Shown: one piece after another, positions 21,836-34,096 of the stretch
Layout of the letters: the number at the start of each line of letters is the position of its first letter
Position numbering within the stretch: the stretch's first letter is position 1
Source: an uncultured bacterium
GTDB taxonomy: Bacteria > Patescibacteriota > Gracilibacteria > Absconditabacterales > Absconditicoccaceae
DNA length: 45,016 nt
Direction of reading: 5' to 3'
NCBI GenBank assembly: GCA_903904875.1
Contig: CAIVEC010000026.1
Location: 1-45,016, forward strand
Notes under the pieces: model-generated
What the model was told of the DNA's origin: nothing
Seen by the model: only the letters and a program-made list of their open reading frames with translations
The model's database searches: none
Program-made: the position numbers and the translations under genes

Positions 21836-21868
21836 GAAAAAATCTAGCTGAGTTTGCTAGATTTTTTC
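21836..21868 (+). terminator. Intrinsic (possibly bidirectional) terminator
   Basis: AATCTAGC-TGAGTTT-GCTAGATT flanked by A and T runs. Confidence 0.85.
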
Positions 21869-22069
21869 TTTATGACATAAATACACCGCTAGTAACAATG
21901 CAGCGTGAAAAGTAGGTCGAGCAATGTATCCTACAAGAAGAAAAGGTAATTCATCCAATCTCGATACATTCATGGAAACAATAAAACCAAACCAAGAGTG
22001 ATAGGAAAAAATATGGGATGTTGCCTTACTAGCGGGGAAAAAGGATTTTTTTGTCCAGTATTTTTGCAT
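21857..22069 (-). CDS. Possible small membrane protein (70 aa), or a structured RNA locus instead
   Basis: MQKYWTKKSFFPASKATSHIFSYHSWFGFIVSMNVSRLDELPFLLVGYIARPTFHAALLLAVYLCHKEKI; stop lies inside the terminator. Confidence 0.35.
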   Translation of the reverse strand: MQKYWTKKSFFPASKATSHIFSYHSWFGFIVSMNVSRLDELPFLLVGYIARPTFHAALLLAVYLCHKEKI

Positions 22070-22198
22070 CCTAGTAAAAATATTGGTCGTGGGGTTTGGG
22101 GGCACGAAAAGCCCCCATATATAGAAAAATAAAAGTTGTATTTTTTATTGGTTTCAATATACAATTTTCAGACATTAATTTTAATTATTCAGTAAGAA

Positions 22199-23230
22199 AT
22201 GTATTTCGCGGTCCTAGGAAAGAATCCAGAAATAAGCATGGCAGAACTCCAATTGGTTCAGGCCAAAGAGATAAGCTATCCGAAAAAGGGGATAGTGATT
22301 TTTGATACGAAGTATTCAGAATTACTGCCACAGCTCTGAGGAATTATCAAAGCAGGGATAGTCGTCAAAGAGAAGGAATTGCAGGAATTATTGGCTGACG
22401 TAAAGATTATCGGTATCCAGAACGAAGCGAACGGGAAACATCTCAAGAGGACGGTCTGAATTAGGAGATACAAACTGGTTGATATCTTTCATACCGACAG
22501 GGAAATCAAGACCAAAGGAAAGGAAATCATCAACCTGGAAAACGGTCTCTACGGCATAGTAGAGCAGTATCAGAATATAGAGCTCTATGAAGCGATAGAT
22601 TTCGGCAAACCAGGACGCAGTATGGAAATGTGAATGATGCCAGCGAAATTAGCGCATATGATGATAAACATCTGACTGGCACATTTCATTCACGACTCGA
22701 AACTCGACATCGAAAAGCTCTGCATCTACGATCCCTTCGCTTGATCATGAACGACGTGAATGCTGGCTAATTACCTAGGATATGACTCCTTAGGTTCAGA
22801 TATCAAAATCGATTACGCTCAACAGAATTTCGAACGACGGAAAACCACGAAATTCTATACGCCGGACAAAGAATTTTCCATATTCACTCACGACATCAAG
22901 GAACCATTGGAAGATCAGTTCAAAGATAAGGACGTGTTGGTCATTACTGAGTGACGGCTTGGTCCTATTGTAACCAAATCAACTTCAGAACAGGATATCC
23001 AGAAATTCCAGGAATGGGTGTTTGAGCTCTACAAAAGCTTTTTGGACAGGATCAAGGAACTTTGAGCAATAGCCGTCTTCACGATTCCGCGGTATCTTGG
23101 ACAGGATAACGGCATAGAACAGGTATTGACGAAATACGGAACAAAAATCTGATTAAAAATACAGAGCATATCTGAGCTTTATAGCAGGGAAGGCCAGCAA
23201 GTAGCAAGAAAGATAATGATTACAAAATAA
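22199..23230 (+). CDS. Trm11-like SAM-dependent RNA methyltransferase (code 25)
   Basis: MYFAVLGKNPEISMAELQLV...DFGKPGRSMEMGMMPAKLAHMMINIGLA...YDPFAGSGTTGMLANYLGYDSLGSDI...VLVITEGRLGP. Confidence 0.8.
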
Positions 23231-23254
23231 ATTGGAAATATGTCAATCTTTATA

Positions 23255-23277
23255 CTCCACAATAGTGGGGTTTTTTT
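23255..23277 (+). terminator. Intrinsic terminator
   Basis: CTCCAC-AATA-GTGGGG then TTTTTTT. Confidence 0.85.
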
Positions 23278-23338
23278 GTATTTCCAAGCGATTTTGGATA
23301 CAATTATCATGATATCATTTTATAGCTTATCATTACCT

Positions 23339-23629
23339 ATGACCAAGAAAGAATACATCCTCAAAATCCTAGACGCATTGACAGGATACCGGTCGCTCGC
23401 AAGAGGGCTTAAGATTCTTGTAGATGGGAACGTATTGGATGATAAGACTATCGATAGTTTGGTGGATATTTTCGCTAAAACGATAGATGAAATCAATGAC
23501 AGTGAAGTAAAATCCAAGCTTCAAAAATCAAAAGACGTTCTTGAACAACTCAAAAAGATAGAGTGAGAACAGCATCTTCGTGATCAAAAGTCATTGGATG
23601 AGCTTGATAAAATGATCAAGGAAATCTAA
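23339..23629 (+). CDS. Small hypothetical protein, 96 aa (code 25)
   Basis: MTKKEYILKILDALTGYRSLARGLKILVDGNVLDDKTIDSLVDIFAKTIDEINDSEVKSKLQKSKDVLEQLKKIEGEQHLRDQKSLDELDKMIKEI. Confidence 0.65.
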
Positions 23630-23653
23630 TTTTATTTGTTTAATATAATAAAA

Positions 23654-26600
23654 ATGTTAAATGAAACACCAACTCAAGAAATTGATCTGAAAGTAGATAA
23701 ATGAACCTCCAAAGGATTGGATACGGATATTCAAAACAAAGGAGTAGATTTTGTACAAGGGGTAAAAGACGCAGAAAAAAAAGCAGAAAAATGAAAGATA
23801 GAAGAAAAAGCAGAAGCATTTGAAAAAAAATCAACAGAAGTTTTAACGGCTATGCAAAATGATATTGCAACAAATTTTTTATCAATTGACGCAAAAAAAC
23901 TTCAAAGATATATCAATGCAAAAACAGCTTTTGAAACAGATAAAAAAACACGTAATATAACTGATCCAACAATAAAAGGACTATTATCAGACATACAAGA
24001 TTATATTGATCTTAAACAAATCAAAACAAATAATTTTGATAAAAACCGTTTGGATTATCTTGAGTGAGTTGCAAAGAAAATGGACGAACAAATACCAATG
24101 ATTATTAATTGAAAAACAGAAAAAATAGATTGACCAAACACATGAAAAATGGGTGATATAATCACAGAAATAGGTAATAAAAAAGAATCTTTGACTGAAG
24201 CAAACAAAAACAGTGCTATAAATATTCTTGCTAATACATCAGCAGACAAACTATTTGAAAAATGACCAGAATCGGATTTTAAAGCGGTTATGCTATTGTT
24301 ATGTCCAGATGGTAAGCCGAAAAAAATAGAATCAACCACTACAAACATTGACGAGCAAAATTTCTTTACAAAAGTCAAAACAGCACTGCCAAAAGAAACA
24401 ATCACATCAATAACAATAGGCCAAGCAAGTACAGATTTCTGAGATAAATTTATAGGAAATACATGGCTTATTAGATATGGCATTGATAAAAACGGGAAAG
24501 AACAATATATGAGCCGATGAACTGATGCACATCTCCAGGAACTTATCGCTCAAAAAGCAATCCCTGAGGTTGATGGTAAATATGAAATTTCTAAGTTTAA
24601 TGATCTTGATCGAAGTAGTACTGACAAAGGGATTTATATGTTCAAAGATGATAATGGAAACTTCTGAGCGTTTGAGAGATTCATCACGCAAAAAGGGAAA
24701 GACGATCCAAACTATATGAAGCAATACTTACCGAAAATCGTAGAACAGATCAAAGTATATGAAAAAATTACGTACAAGTATACGGAAGATATAAAAGGCG
24801 ATTATATAAAAGATTCGAAAACTAGCACATATAGAAAAATAAAAGCATGAGAAATAGTACCAGATAGTACAACAAGATATGCACAAGCAATAGATAAAGA
24901 AAATACTTCTCTCGATGGAAACTTCATCAAAAACGGATATGCTGATGTACTCAATGATTATATGGTCGCTCATCCTGCGCTTATGGAAGCATATATCCCG
25001 TTCCTCACAAAAGAAAATCTTAATATCCTCTGAATGGACCAAAAAACGAGAAATACTAATTATATCAAACTTATAAACTCTCGAAATTCTACTGGATTTC
25101 GAAAAGAATTATGAAAAACTCCAGAAGGAAGAGCTACACAAAAAAGATTGATAGATCTTCAAGCAACTATTTTGAATCAAGAACAAATATCTATAGCAGA
25201 AATAGCAAGTAAATGATTAGATTCACTTATCAAAATGTTTTGATCAACATTTTTTAACGCGATTAGTTGGCTTTTTTGAGGTAAAAAATGATTACTCGCA
25301 GCATTTCCTATGTTAGCAGGTCAAATCAATGAAATCTATAAAAAAGAATATGGTCTATCAAAAGATCAGGTCACAGCAATAGGTAATATTAGTGGTAAAT
25401 TTTCACTAATTCAACTACCAACCATCCCAAAAACATGAAAGGAAATAGAAGAATTATTTGATAAAACCAAATATACAGCACTTATGATGGATGAGTGAAC
25501 CGGATACTACAAAGATATCAACGTAAATGTATTCCAAAAATGATTAGACCTCTACGACAAAGATAAAAAGATCAATATCAACGATATAGTGACTATAACA
25601 ACAGATGAGAAGACACAACAACAATCAATTACAGCAATCAAAGATCCAACTAAATTTGAATGAGTAATGCAAAGCATTGTAGATAGTGATGTTATGCGGA
25701 CAAAAATTGCTGCAGCTAATGATGAAGTGCAAAAACAAGGAAAAGTGAAAGATTATAACGAACAAGGAATAGATATAACAAAAAATAGTTATGGCATCAA
25801 TACCCAACAAGACATCGCAAGATATCTTACGGCTTCATTATTTTCCAATAAAGATCTTTCATATGTGATGACAGAAAACGAATTAAAATGAAAAGAAATA
25901 ATACAAACACCAAAAATATATACTGTTAGTTACGAAGAATGAGCTAATTTGAGAAATATAGAAACACCAACAACCAAAGATGAAAAATGATTAAAATCAG
26001 GAGATACAATAACTGCAGTACTTAATAAAAACGGTGAAGAAATAAGACAATCAGCTAATAATCTTAAATTAAAAGTTACTGATATTGATGCTGTTAAGTT
26101 AGATGAAGCAGGTCTTGCTGAATATTATTATAAACAAGTAAAAACAAATGATTGAAAAAAACGGTGGATAGCAGAAAATGCAATAACGGAAAAATCTGAA
26201 ACAGTAGTAGAAACACCAGAACAGAAATTTACCAAAAATCGAGATTTGATCACAGGAGATAAAAAATTCAATAACGATAAAAAACTTTATGGTACTTTTG
26301 ATTATGCAAATAAATTTATCTATGATAAAGATGCAAAATGAGAAAAACAAGAATATCAAACAAATATATTAACAAATTTTGAAAAAATTTTTACCGATAA
26401 AGATCAATATCCTGTATTAACAGCCAATCTTAATGATACTAATAAAAAAGCTACCTACGAACCATTATTTACTAGTCCAACAAATCTAGCAAATATGTTA
26501 GGTATGATAGATACCAGAGACAATAGTACTAAAGAAAATTATAAAGATGCTATAACCAATTTAACAAAAGCATGAGATACATATACAGTACTAACAGACA

Positions 26601-26731
26601 AGGCGACAAACACTATAACTATAAAAGATTGGACATGAAAAAAAGAAAATTGAAATATCACTATAAAAAATATTGATGGAAAATTAACTGCTGATCGAAA
26701 ATCGACAGATGCAATAGCATCATCTAAATAG
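23654..26731 (+). CDS. Large Lys/Asn-rich hypothetical protein with possible SH3b-like segment, 1025 aa (code 25)
   Basis: A single 1025-codon frame with many in-frame TGAs and no TAA/TAG before 26729; segment YTVSYEEGANLRNIETPTTKDEKGLKSGDTITAVL resembles SH3b. The track splits it into unrelated fragments. Confidence 0.8.
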
Positions 26732-27341
26732 CCTTCGCTATCTTCTCAGCTATTCACGTACCGAATCTATAGATAGGTCTTCGCATGATGAGCAATGGTA
26801 CAACAATTCCTACGATGCTTCCAGCGATGATATCAGTCGGCCGATGTACTCCGGAAGCTACTCTGGCAAATGAAGTTATCAATGAGAATATGATCAGAAT
26901 TCCTCCAAACCGGAGGAATTTTTTGTCTTTATTTTTTATTCACCGAAACAACGACATCATAGCGATGCCCATGGTAACTGCAGCATGATCAGAAGGGAAA
27001 CTACTGGTTGGCAGAAATTTATTCAGAACGGTTTCATGTTTGAGATTAGGCAATCACAAGACAACATTCGGTCTCACCTTATCAACGAAAAACTGGATGC
27101 CTAAATTTACGATTGCACTGAAACACAAACCAGCAAAAATATATAACGCGGATATTTTGTAGTAGATTTTTTTCTTGGCTATACCGTAGATATAAAGTGC
27201 TAATAGGTAAAATGGATAGGTGAATACGAATACATCAGCCAAGATAGGAATCCGATATGACCGAAAAATACTGGCTTGCATCCAAGCGAATAATGACTTC
27301 AACAGATTGACTCACCATTGCGGTTCTACGAGTTTAAGCAT
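26724..27341 (-). CDS. PAP2-family phosphatase membrane protein (code 25)
   Basis: MLKLVEPQWGVNLLKSLFAWMQASIFRSYRIPILADVF...FFVDKVRPNVVLG...LPTSSFPSDHAAVTMGIAMM...ASGVHRPTDIIAGSIVG: KxxxxxxRP, PSDH and SGVHxxxD motifs. Confidence 0.9.
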
Positions 27342-27960
27342 TGTTTTTTTTATAGAATAAACAGATTGATTGTAATTTACACGTTTCGCATTTAGGCTTT
27401 TTAGCGGTGCAATAATAACGTCCGAAGAGTACTAAAGCGTGATGTGCCAGGTCTTTGTATCTATCTGGAATGCGTTTTTCAAGCAGTTCTGATGTCTTTT
27501 CCGGATTTGTGGTTTTGACCAATCCAAGCCTATTGCTGACTCTATGGATATGGGTATCTACAGCGATATATGGTTTATCATACAGTACATGAGCGATAAG
27601 TTTTCCTGTTTTGACACCTACTCATGGGAGTTGTAACAACATATCCAAATCACTCGGAATCTTTTTCCATTGTTTCAGAAGTTTTGCCGTTTCCCAAATA
27701 TGTTTTGCCTTCGAATGATAATAATTGATAGAATTGATACTGTGTTCAAAGGTAGCGAATCCCATCGTCAAAAGGTCTTCAGGTATCTTTATTTTTTTGA
27801 AAAGTTTATCCGTCACTTTATTCACTTGTACATCCGTCGCTTGTGCAGACAGCATCACTGCCACGACAAACTGAAAAGGAGTAGAGGAATGAAGCTCTGT
27901 TTTCGGGCTTGGAAAAAGCTCTTTGAGATAGGCGAATATGATAGGTAATTTTTTATCCAT
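27334..27960 (-). CDS. nth: Endonuclease III
   Basis: [41 protein letters not shown] (HhH and catalytic D) and CTAKKPKCETCKLQSIC (C-X6-C-X2-C-X5-C Fe-S motif). Confidence 0.93.
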
Positions 27961-27979
27961 AGTATGTTTAATATAAATT

Positions 27980-28050
27980 CAGGGCCAGCAGGGATCGAAC
28001 CTACGACATCAGATTCGGAGTCTGACATTATACCACTTAACTATGGCCCT
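27980..28050 (-). tRNA. tRNA-Arg(CCG)
   Basis: AGGGCCA TA GTTA AGTGGTA TAAT G TCAGA CTCCGAA TCTGA TGTC GTAGG TTCGATC CCTGC TGGCCCT folds as a cloverleaf; loop CTCCGAA gives anticodon CCG. Confidence 0.85.
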
Positions 28051-28057
28051 ATATGAT

Positions 28058-28141
28058 TGGCAGAGTTTACCCTGCTTTAGCAGGGGAGACCGATGTGATA
28101 TCCAGCTGAGCTGGACTAACGCCATTTCACCACGATCCTAT
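28058..28141 (-). other. tRNA-like remnant (nested tRNA 5'-half fragments)
   Basis: AGGATCGTGGTGAAATGG[CGTTAGTCCAGCTCAGCTGG]ATATCACATCGGTCTCC then CCCTGC-TAAA-GCAGGG; D-arm GTGA/TCAC and anticodon 5' half TCGGTCTCC recognisable, 3' half missing. Confidence 0.4.
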
Positions 28142-28144
28142 GAT

Positions 28145-28528
28145 TTATTCATTTTTCCGAATTTCATAACTTACACGCTTCTGAGCTATACAATCTCTGA
28201 CCATCTGTTCGTTCCTATTGAGCGTAGATGTTCAGCTTTTTATTTCAAGGAAAACTATTTTACTCAGATTACCTCTTGAGAGCCCATCGAGGACAAGATA
28301 ATCGACTCCTTTTCCCAGAAACACCAAATCCTTGTACGAATACGGGAAATTAGGCAACAGAGGAGCTATCTTTTCATGGACATGTCCGAGCACGACATTA
28401 CGGGATCTGGTCACTGCATCGCTTCTTTGTTTCTTGATCTTGATCATAAAATACAATTTCGCAACCAAATATCAAACAAGAATTCAGATAATCACTCAAA
28501 CGACAATCAGTCAAAGATCAGGGTTCAT
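28145..28528 (-). CDS. Holliday junction resolvase-related endonuclease with N-terminal TM (code 25)
   Basis: MNPDLGLIVVGVIIGILVGYLVAKLYFMIKIKKQRSDAVTRSRNVVLGHVHEKIAPLLPNFPYSYKDLVFLGKGVDYLVLDGLSRGNLSKIVFLEIKSGTSTLNRNEQMVRDCIAQKRVSYEIRKNE. Confidence 0.8.
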
Positions 28529-28768
28529 AGAAAGAAATAACGAGTAAAATCGACTCAAGTGTAGAAAAAATCAGACAAAAAACAACTCAGTTATACAAGA
28601 CTATGGACCATTAAAATAACAAGTCAATAAATTTATTATATAATATATATAAATTGAATTTTAGCCGCTTTTAAAGGCATGAATTTCTTCTCAAGAATTT
28701 GCATTTTTTACAGTTTCCGAGTATAATTGTTGTGTATCAATATTTAGCACGATAACATTCAAAAACAC

Positions 28769-30091
28769 ATGGTTGAAGTAGATTACAAAGCGAAACTAGA
28801 CGAGGCGGTTCTCCAATCGGATGTGGTGAAGATTTTTGCTGATCTATTGACGGTTGCCGTGGAAGCAGGAGCATCAGATATTCATATCGAACCTTTGGAA
28901 AACTATTGCAGGATAAGAATCAGGATTGATGGAATTTTGCAGGAACTTGTACAGTATCCGAAGAATCTCCATGAAAGCATCATCTCAAAATTCAAGATAG
29001 AATCAGGACAGATGAGACCAGATGAAAAAAGGGTTCCACAGGATGCAAGAGTATCAAGCGTCACATTGACGAACAAAGAGATCGATCTCCGTGCCAATAC
29101 ATTTCCAAGCGTCTGGTGAGAATGCTTATCTATGCGTATCGTAGATAAATCCATCAAGGTTCCGCCGTTGGAAGAACTTGGTATCGAAGGAAGCAACAAG
29201 GGAATCATTTACAGACATCTCAAATATCCGAACGGTATCATTCTCTGTACAGGACCTACAGGATCAGGTAAGACAACAACACTGTACGCATGTCTTGATT
29301 ATGTGAATACAACAGAAGTGAATATCATCACCTACGAAGATCCGGTGGAAAACAAAATGGCCGGACTCAATCAAGCGCAGATCAGAGCAGATATCGGATT
29401 TTCATTCGCTAACGGACTCAGATGAGGATTGAGACAGGATCCTGATATTATGATGGTGTGAGAAATCCGTGATAGGGAGACATTGGATATGGCGATGGAA
29501 TCAGCCATGACCGGACATCTTATGTTTTCTACCGTACATACAAATTCTTCAGCAGAAACGATTACGAGAGTATACAATCTCTGAGCAAAACCGTATATGA
29601 TCGTAGGTACGTTCAATCTGGTAATGGCAGAAAGATTAGCAAGAAGGGTCTGCGAACATTGTAAGATCCAAACATCAGCAAAAGACAACCCGAAATATAA
29701 ATTTGCAAGAGAGAGTTTCAGGAATTTTGACAAGGAAGCGCTCAAAAAAGAGATTATCAGCAGAGGAATCAACCAACAGCAACGGAATGATTTCATCAAC
29801 AATGGAATGGTATATGTAGGAAGCGGAAAAGATCCGAAAACAGGGGATAAATGTCCTTTCTGTGAAGGAAGCGGATACAAAGGCAGAGTAGGTATCTTTG
29901 AGATGATGGATTATACTGATGAAATAAAAAATATGCTCTTGGATGGAAAATCAGCATTTGAAGTGGAAAATGTAGCGCTTCAGAGAGGAATGATCAACTT
30001 GGAAAGAGATGGAGTCTTCAAAATCATCAAATGAATGACAACGCTTGATGAAGTCTACAGATACGTCAAAGCAAGATTCGACAAAGATTAA
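28769..30091 (+). CDS. pilB: Type II/IV secretion / type IV pilus assembly ATPase, GspE/PilB family (code 25)
   Basis: [22 protein letters not shown]...[20 protein letters not shown] (Walker A)...[48 protein letters not shown] zinc motif CEHC/CPFC. Confidence 0.93.
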
Positions 30092-30111
30092 TTTTACATT
30101 GCACATCGGTC

Positions 30112-31200
30112 ATGGAAGTGAGTAAGTTATGATTCTTTGAGAAATTTATCATCAAAAAGTTTTTTGCTCCCAAGCTCAAACAAAAAACCAATTTTTTCAG
30201 ATTATTAGCTGTAGCGCAAAGAGCATGATTGGGACTCAGAGATGCACTCTATTCTATCAGAAATTCCGAAACAAATAAAGGACTGATTATGATCATCCAG
30301 GATTTGATTGATCAACTTACGCAATGATATATGCTTTCACAAGCGATGGAAAATCACGACTATTTCTTCCATGAAGAAGAGATCGCATTAGTGAGATCAG
30401 CAGAAACTATGGGTAACCTTCCAGAGATTCTGGATGAAATCGCTATCGAATTAGAAAACTCCCAAAAGATAAACGCGAAAATCAAGAAAGCGATGACCTA
30501 TCCGATTGTACTCGTCGTCTTTGCTGTCGTGGCAGTAACTATCCTGCTCATCTATGTCATCCCTACTATTGTGACGATGTTCCCGAATCAAGAATCATTG
30601 CCAAGTATAACGAAGTTCATGATGGGAGCATCAGGATTTCTCCAGAGGACACGATATCTCATCGTATTGATTATCATAGGAGCTGTTCTGCTCTATAAAT
30701 TTTTGTACAAATATGTCTTAGCATTCAAAGTCTCTATCGACAAGCTCATGATAACCATACCCGCCGTGGCAGGCGTTGTCAAAACGTATTATATGTACAG
30801 ATTCTCTAAATTATTAGGACAATTATACAGTGCATGAGTGAGTCCGATTCTTTCGTTGAAACTCATGGGAAATACTTTTACCAATTTTTTCTATAGAAAA
30901 AAAGTCATAGAAATCAAGGAAAATCTCAATGCTGGATTTTCATTCGCCGAATCGATGGAATGATCGTCATTGTTTGATCCGATATTGGTTCAGATTATCC
31001 ATGTTGGGGAAGATACGGGAAATATCACGGAAGTGCTTAAGAAAATGGCGGATTTCTATCGCGATATGCTGCAGACCAAAATAGATATCCTTACAGATTT
31101 GGTTCAGCCTATCCTTCTTGCATTGATAGCCGTGGTGGTAGGACTCATCGTAGCGTCAATCTTTTTGCCTATGGCAGATCTTGTCAATGTCATCAAATAG
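30112..31200 (+). CDS. pilC: Type II secretion F / PilC family inner membrane protein (code 25)
   Basis: FFRLLAVAQRAGLGLRDALYSIRN...EEEIALVRSAETMGNLPEILDEIAIELENSQKINAKIKKAMTYPIVLVV...VGEDTGNITEVLKKMADFYRDML. Confidence 0.9.
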
Positions 31201-31229
31201 CATAGCCTTTAGTCTTTATTCTTTAGCAG

Positions 31230-31973
31230 ATGAAAAAAATCATTCTCGCAGGTCTTATGTTCATGATCATCATAACATTCCAAAATACTTCTCTCGTATC
31301 AAAAGTGCAAGCGCAGCAAGAAGTCGGAGTAGGGGATGTGATTTTTGAACCAAACACTACGACAGCAGTAACGCATGGATTTTCCATGAACGAACTGAGT
31401 TACACTATCATCCAATTACATCTTTTCATAGCAGGAAAAGACATCGAAACGGCCAATTACGAAGGTGAATCGCTTGCAACCATCAAAAGATTGGAAGAAC
31501 TTACTAAGACAGACGTCATCGAAGTATTGAATCTCTCGACAAACAAGGAAGAAGCATTAGCGAAATATCTTAACGAGTGTTATCAAGAGCTTCAAAAATG
31601 AGATGCAATCTCGGCATACATGAACCAGGAAATGGAAGTTCTTAAATCAGATATGGAATCATGTTTGATAGAAAAAAATACAAGCGATCAAGCATATTTT
31701 GACGCGATAGCAAGATATGACCAAAATATTATGGAAACATCGCTTGCCGAATCCATTACCTATGAAAATTGTGCTACCGAAAACAGGATCCAATACAATG
31801 CCAAAGTGAGCATTGCAGACAAACTGGTATTTTATTTATGAGTATTGCAGAAAAAATATGATGTCCTTTCCGCTAAACAAGATATTGTAGCAAAGAATTT
31901 CCAGATATTCAGAGACAATATCTTACCTGACCTCAACGAGATTGACCAGCTTCTCCAGCAATATAAATTTTAA
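31230..31973 (+). CDS. Hypothetical secreted protein (code 25)
   Basis: Signal peptide MKKIILAGLMFMIIITFQNTSLVSKVQAQQ; 247 codons then TAA; co-oriented with pilB/pilC. Confidence 0.7.
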
Positions 31974-32044
31974 AGTATTTATTGAACTTTCTCAGCAAAT
32001 ACATAAGCTAAAATCAGGACTCTTATCCTGGAATATTTTTGTAT

Positions 32045-33238
32045 ATGGAAACCGAACATATCAGCAAAAAAAATAATCACCTCTTCGGTATCATTGCCTG
32101 CGTATGATTGATTTTTTCCTGTATTTCCATCATAAGGGCATTCAATGAATGAAAACTCTATGACACATTATCAGGAAATACACCGATAAATACTCAGAGT
32201 ATCTTAGGACAAAAAATAACCAGGATAAAAAATACCCTGCAAGCCAATCAATCAATGCAGAAGCAAGAATACGAAGAAGCGTTGCAGCTCATCAGCTGAA
32301 CAAGCAGCGAAGACTATTATAACCGCGGGACTATCCAGACGCTACTGGCATACAAGAACGCTTTACAAAGCAGTATCTCATGATTACAAAACGCACAAGT
32401 CTTTGTAGCTCAAGCACAGCAGAATTTCAATATAGCCAAGAAACTATCCACTTCCAAAACGATAACCGACGCTATCGTAGACAACGAAAACACCATCAAT
32501 TCATTATCTGCTGTCGTGGATATCAAAACCTGTTACGGTATGTGACAAGCTATCATCAGTCATATCAACGATATTACCACGACCATAAAAAATATCAAAG
32601 ACACATTAGATCAAGAAGAAGCATATATCACCAAAAGGGCATCCAGTTTAGACGCTACCTGTTATGATAAATTACAGTATATTGTAGATACAAGCAAAGA
32701 ACAAGTAGGATTGATTCAATTACAGATGGAAAAGAATAAAACAAACTATACATCTGATTTTTCCGACAAGATAGATGATCCTATAATCTGTATCCAGACT
32801 CCTTACGAGAATATTCTCCCTTCTATGATCAAAGGAAAACAAGGATTGGATGAATATCAGCAACAGCATACAAATACCGTAGAAGTGCTCAAAAGCAACA
32901 ACAGCCAAAGCATCAAAGAGCTCTGCAATCAGACCAAAAATGATGCACAGATTAACCAACAGATAGAAAGTTCTGTTCAGGAATTGCTCCAGAAACTGGA
33001 AGACAATAAGTTGGAGACACAGATACAAAAAAGATCATCAAACGAAGTGCATTATAAGGATTTTTTCAACGAAGACGAAAAAAAGGCATTGCAGGAAATC
33101 CAAAAGACTAATCAGTGACGAATCAATACTATCCTTGATATCAGAGGCAAAGGGAATTATAATGCGGAAAATTATATCAATGATATGTTCAATCAATTCT
33201 ATGGCAACTCATGAGACTTTATCGATTTACATAAATAA
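32045..33238 (+). CDS. Hypothetical membrane-anchored coiled-coil-rich protein (code 25)
   Basis: METEHISKKNNHLFGIIACVGLIFSCISIIRAFNEGKLYD...; 397 codons then TAA. Confidence 0.7.
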
Positions 33239-33250
33239 AAATAACCGAAT

Positions 33251-33268
33251 AGTCCGGCAAGCCGGACT
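33251..33268. repeat. Perfect GC-rich palindrome
   Basis: AGTCCGGC-AA-GCCGGACT. Confidence 0.8.
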
Positions 33269-33365
33269 GACGAACAATAGACAAAAAATTGCTACGACAC
33301 AACCATCATTCGTCAATTATTTGTCGCGAAGTATTAGTCTATCATTTAGCTCATTAATATACATC

Positions 33366-34094
33366 ATGTTAAAAATAGAAAATCTTACCGTCAAAGTTGA
33401 CAGCAAAACAATATTAGAGAGGGTCTCTATGAATTTTGAGCTTGGGAAAAATTATTGCATCATCGGCAAAAACGGTTCAGGAAAATCATCATTAGCATTG
33501 GCCATCATGGGACATCCTAAATACAGAATAAGCGATGGAGATATTTTAGTAGACAAGAAATCCATCACAAAATTGAATCCTCACGAAAGAGCTAAATTAG
33601 GTGTTTTCGTAGCGTTCCAGCATATACCGGAGATCAAGGGAATCAAGCTTTTCGAATTTCTGAGATCAGTTCATGACGCAAAAAACGGATGAATCACTTC
33701 ATTCCTCAGCTTCAAAAAAATTGTGGAACCGCTTATGAAAGAGCTAGGGATCAATACTGAATTTCTTCGAAGGGATCTCAATGTAGGATTCAGCGGAGGA
33801 GAGAGGAGAAAGATAGAGATACTGCAATTAAGATTATTAGAACCGAAATACATTTTCCTCGACGAAATAGACAGCGGTCTAGATGTAGATGCATTCAAAT
33901 CGGTTGTTAGGATGATATCCAAACTCAATCACGGGAAAAACACTTTCATCATCATTACCCATATCTTCGATATTTTAACACACATTCCGGTTGACCAAGT
34001 CTATGTCATGGAAAATGGAAAAATTATCAAAGAAGGAAGCCAAGACTTGATCAAAAAAATAAAGAAGGAATGATTTACCGATATAGCAAAATAA
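33366..34094 (+). CDS. sufC: Fe-S cluster assembly ATPase SufC (code 25)
   Basis: MLKIENLTVKVDSKTILERVSMNFELGKNYCIIGKNGSGKSSLALAIMGHPKYRISDGDILVDKKSITKLNPHERAKLGVFVAFQHIPEIKGI...NVGFSGGERRKIEILQLRLLEPKYIFLDEIDSGLDVDAFK. Confidence 0.93.
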
Positions 34095-34096
34095 GC

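Noticed and set aside
21870-22110. RNase P RNA, tmRNA or SRP RNA
   Set aside because: None of the conserved core motifs I know for these RNAs could be found on either strand.
28085-28110. Loop GCTCAGC with central TCA as a possible tRNA-Gly(UCA) that decodes UGA
   Set aside because: It would need C instead of U at position 33, has no proper T arm or acceptor pairing, and the sequence is better explained as a D-arm-like fragment. The UGA-decoding tRNA was not found in this window.
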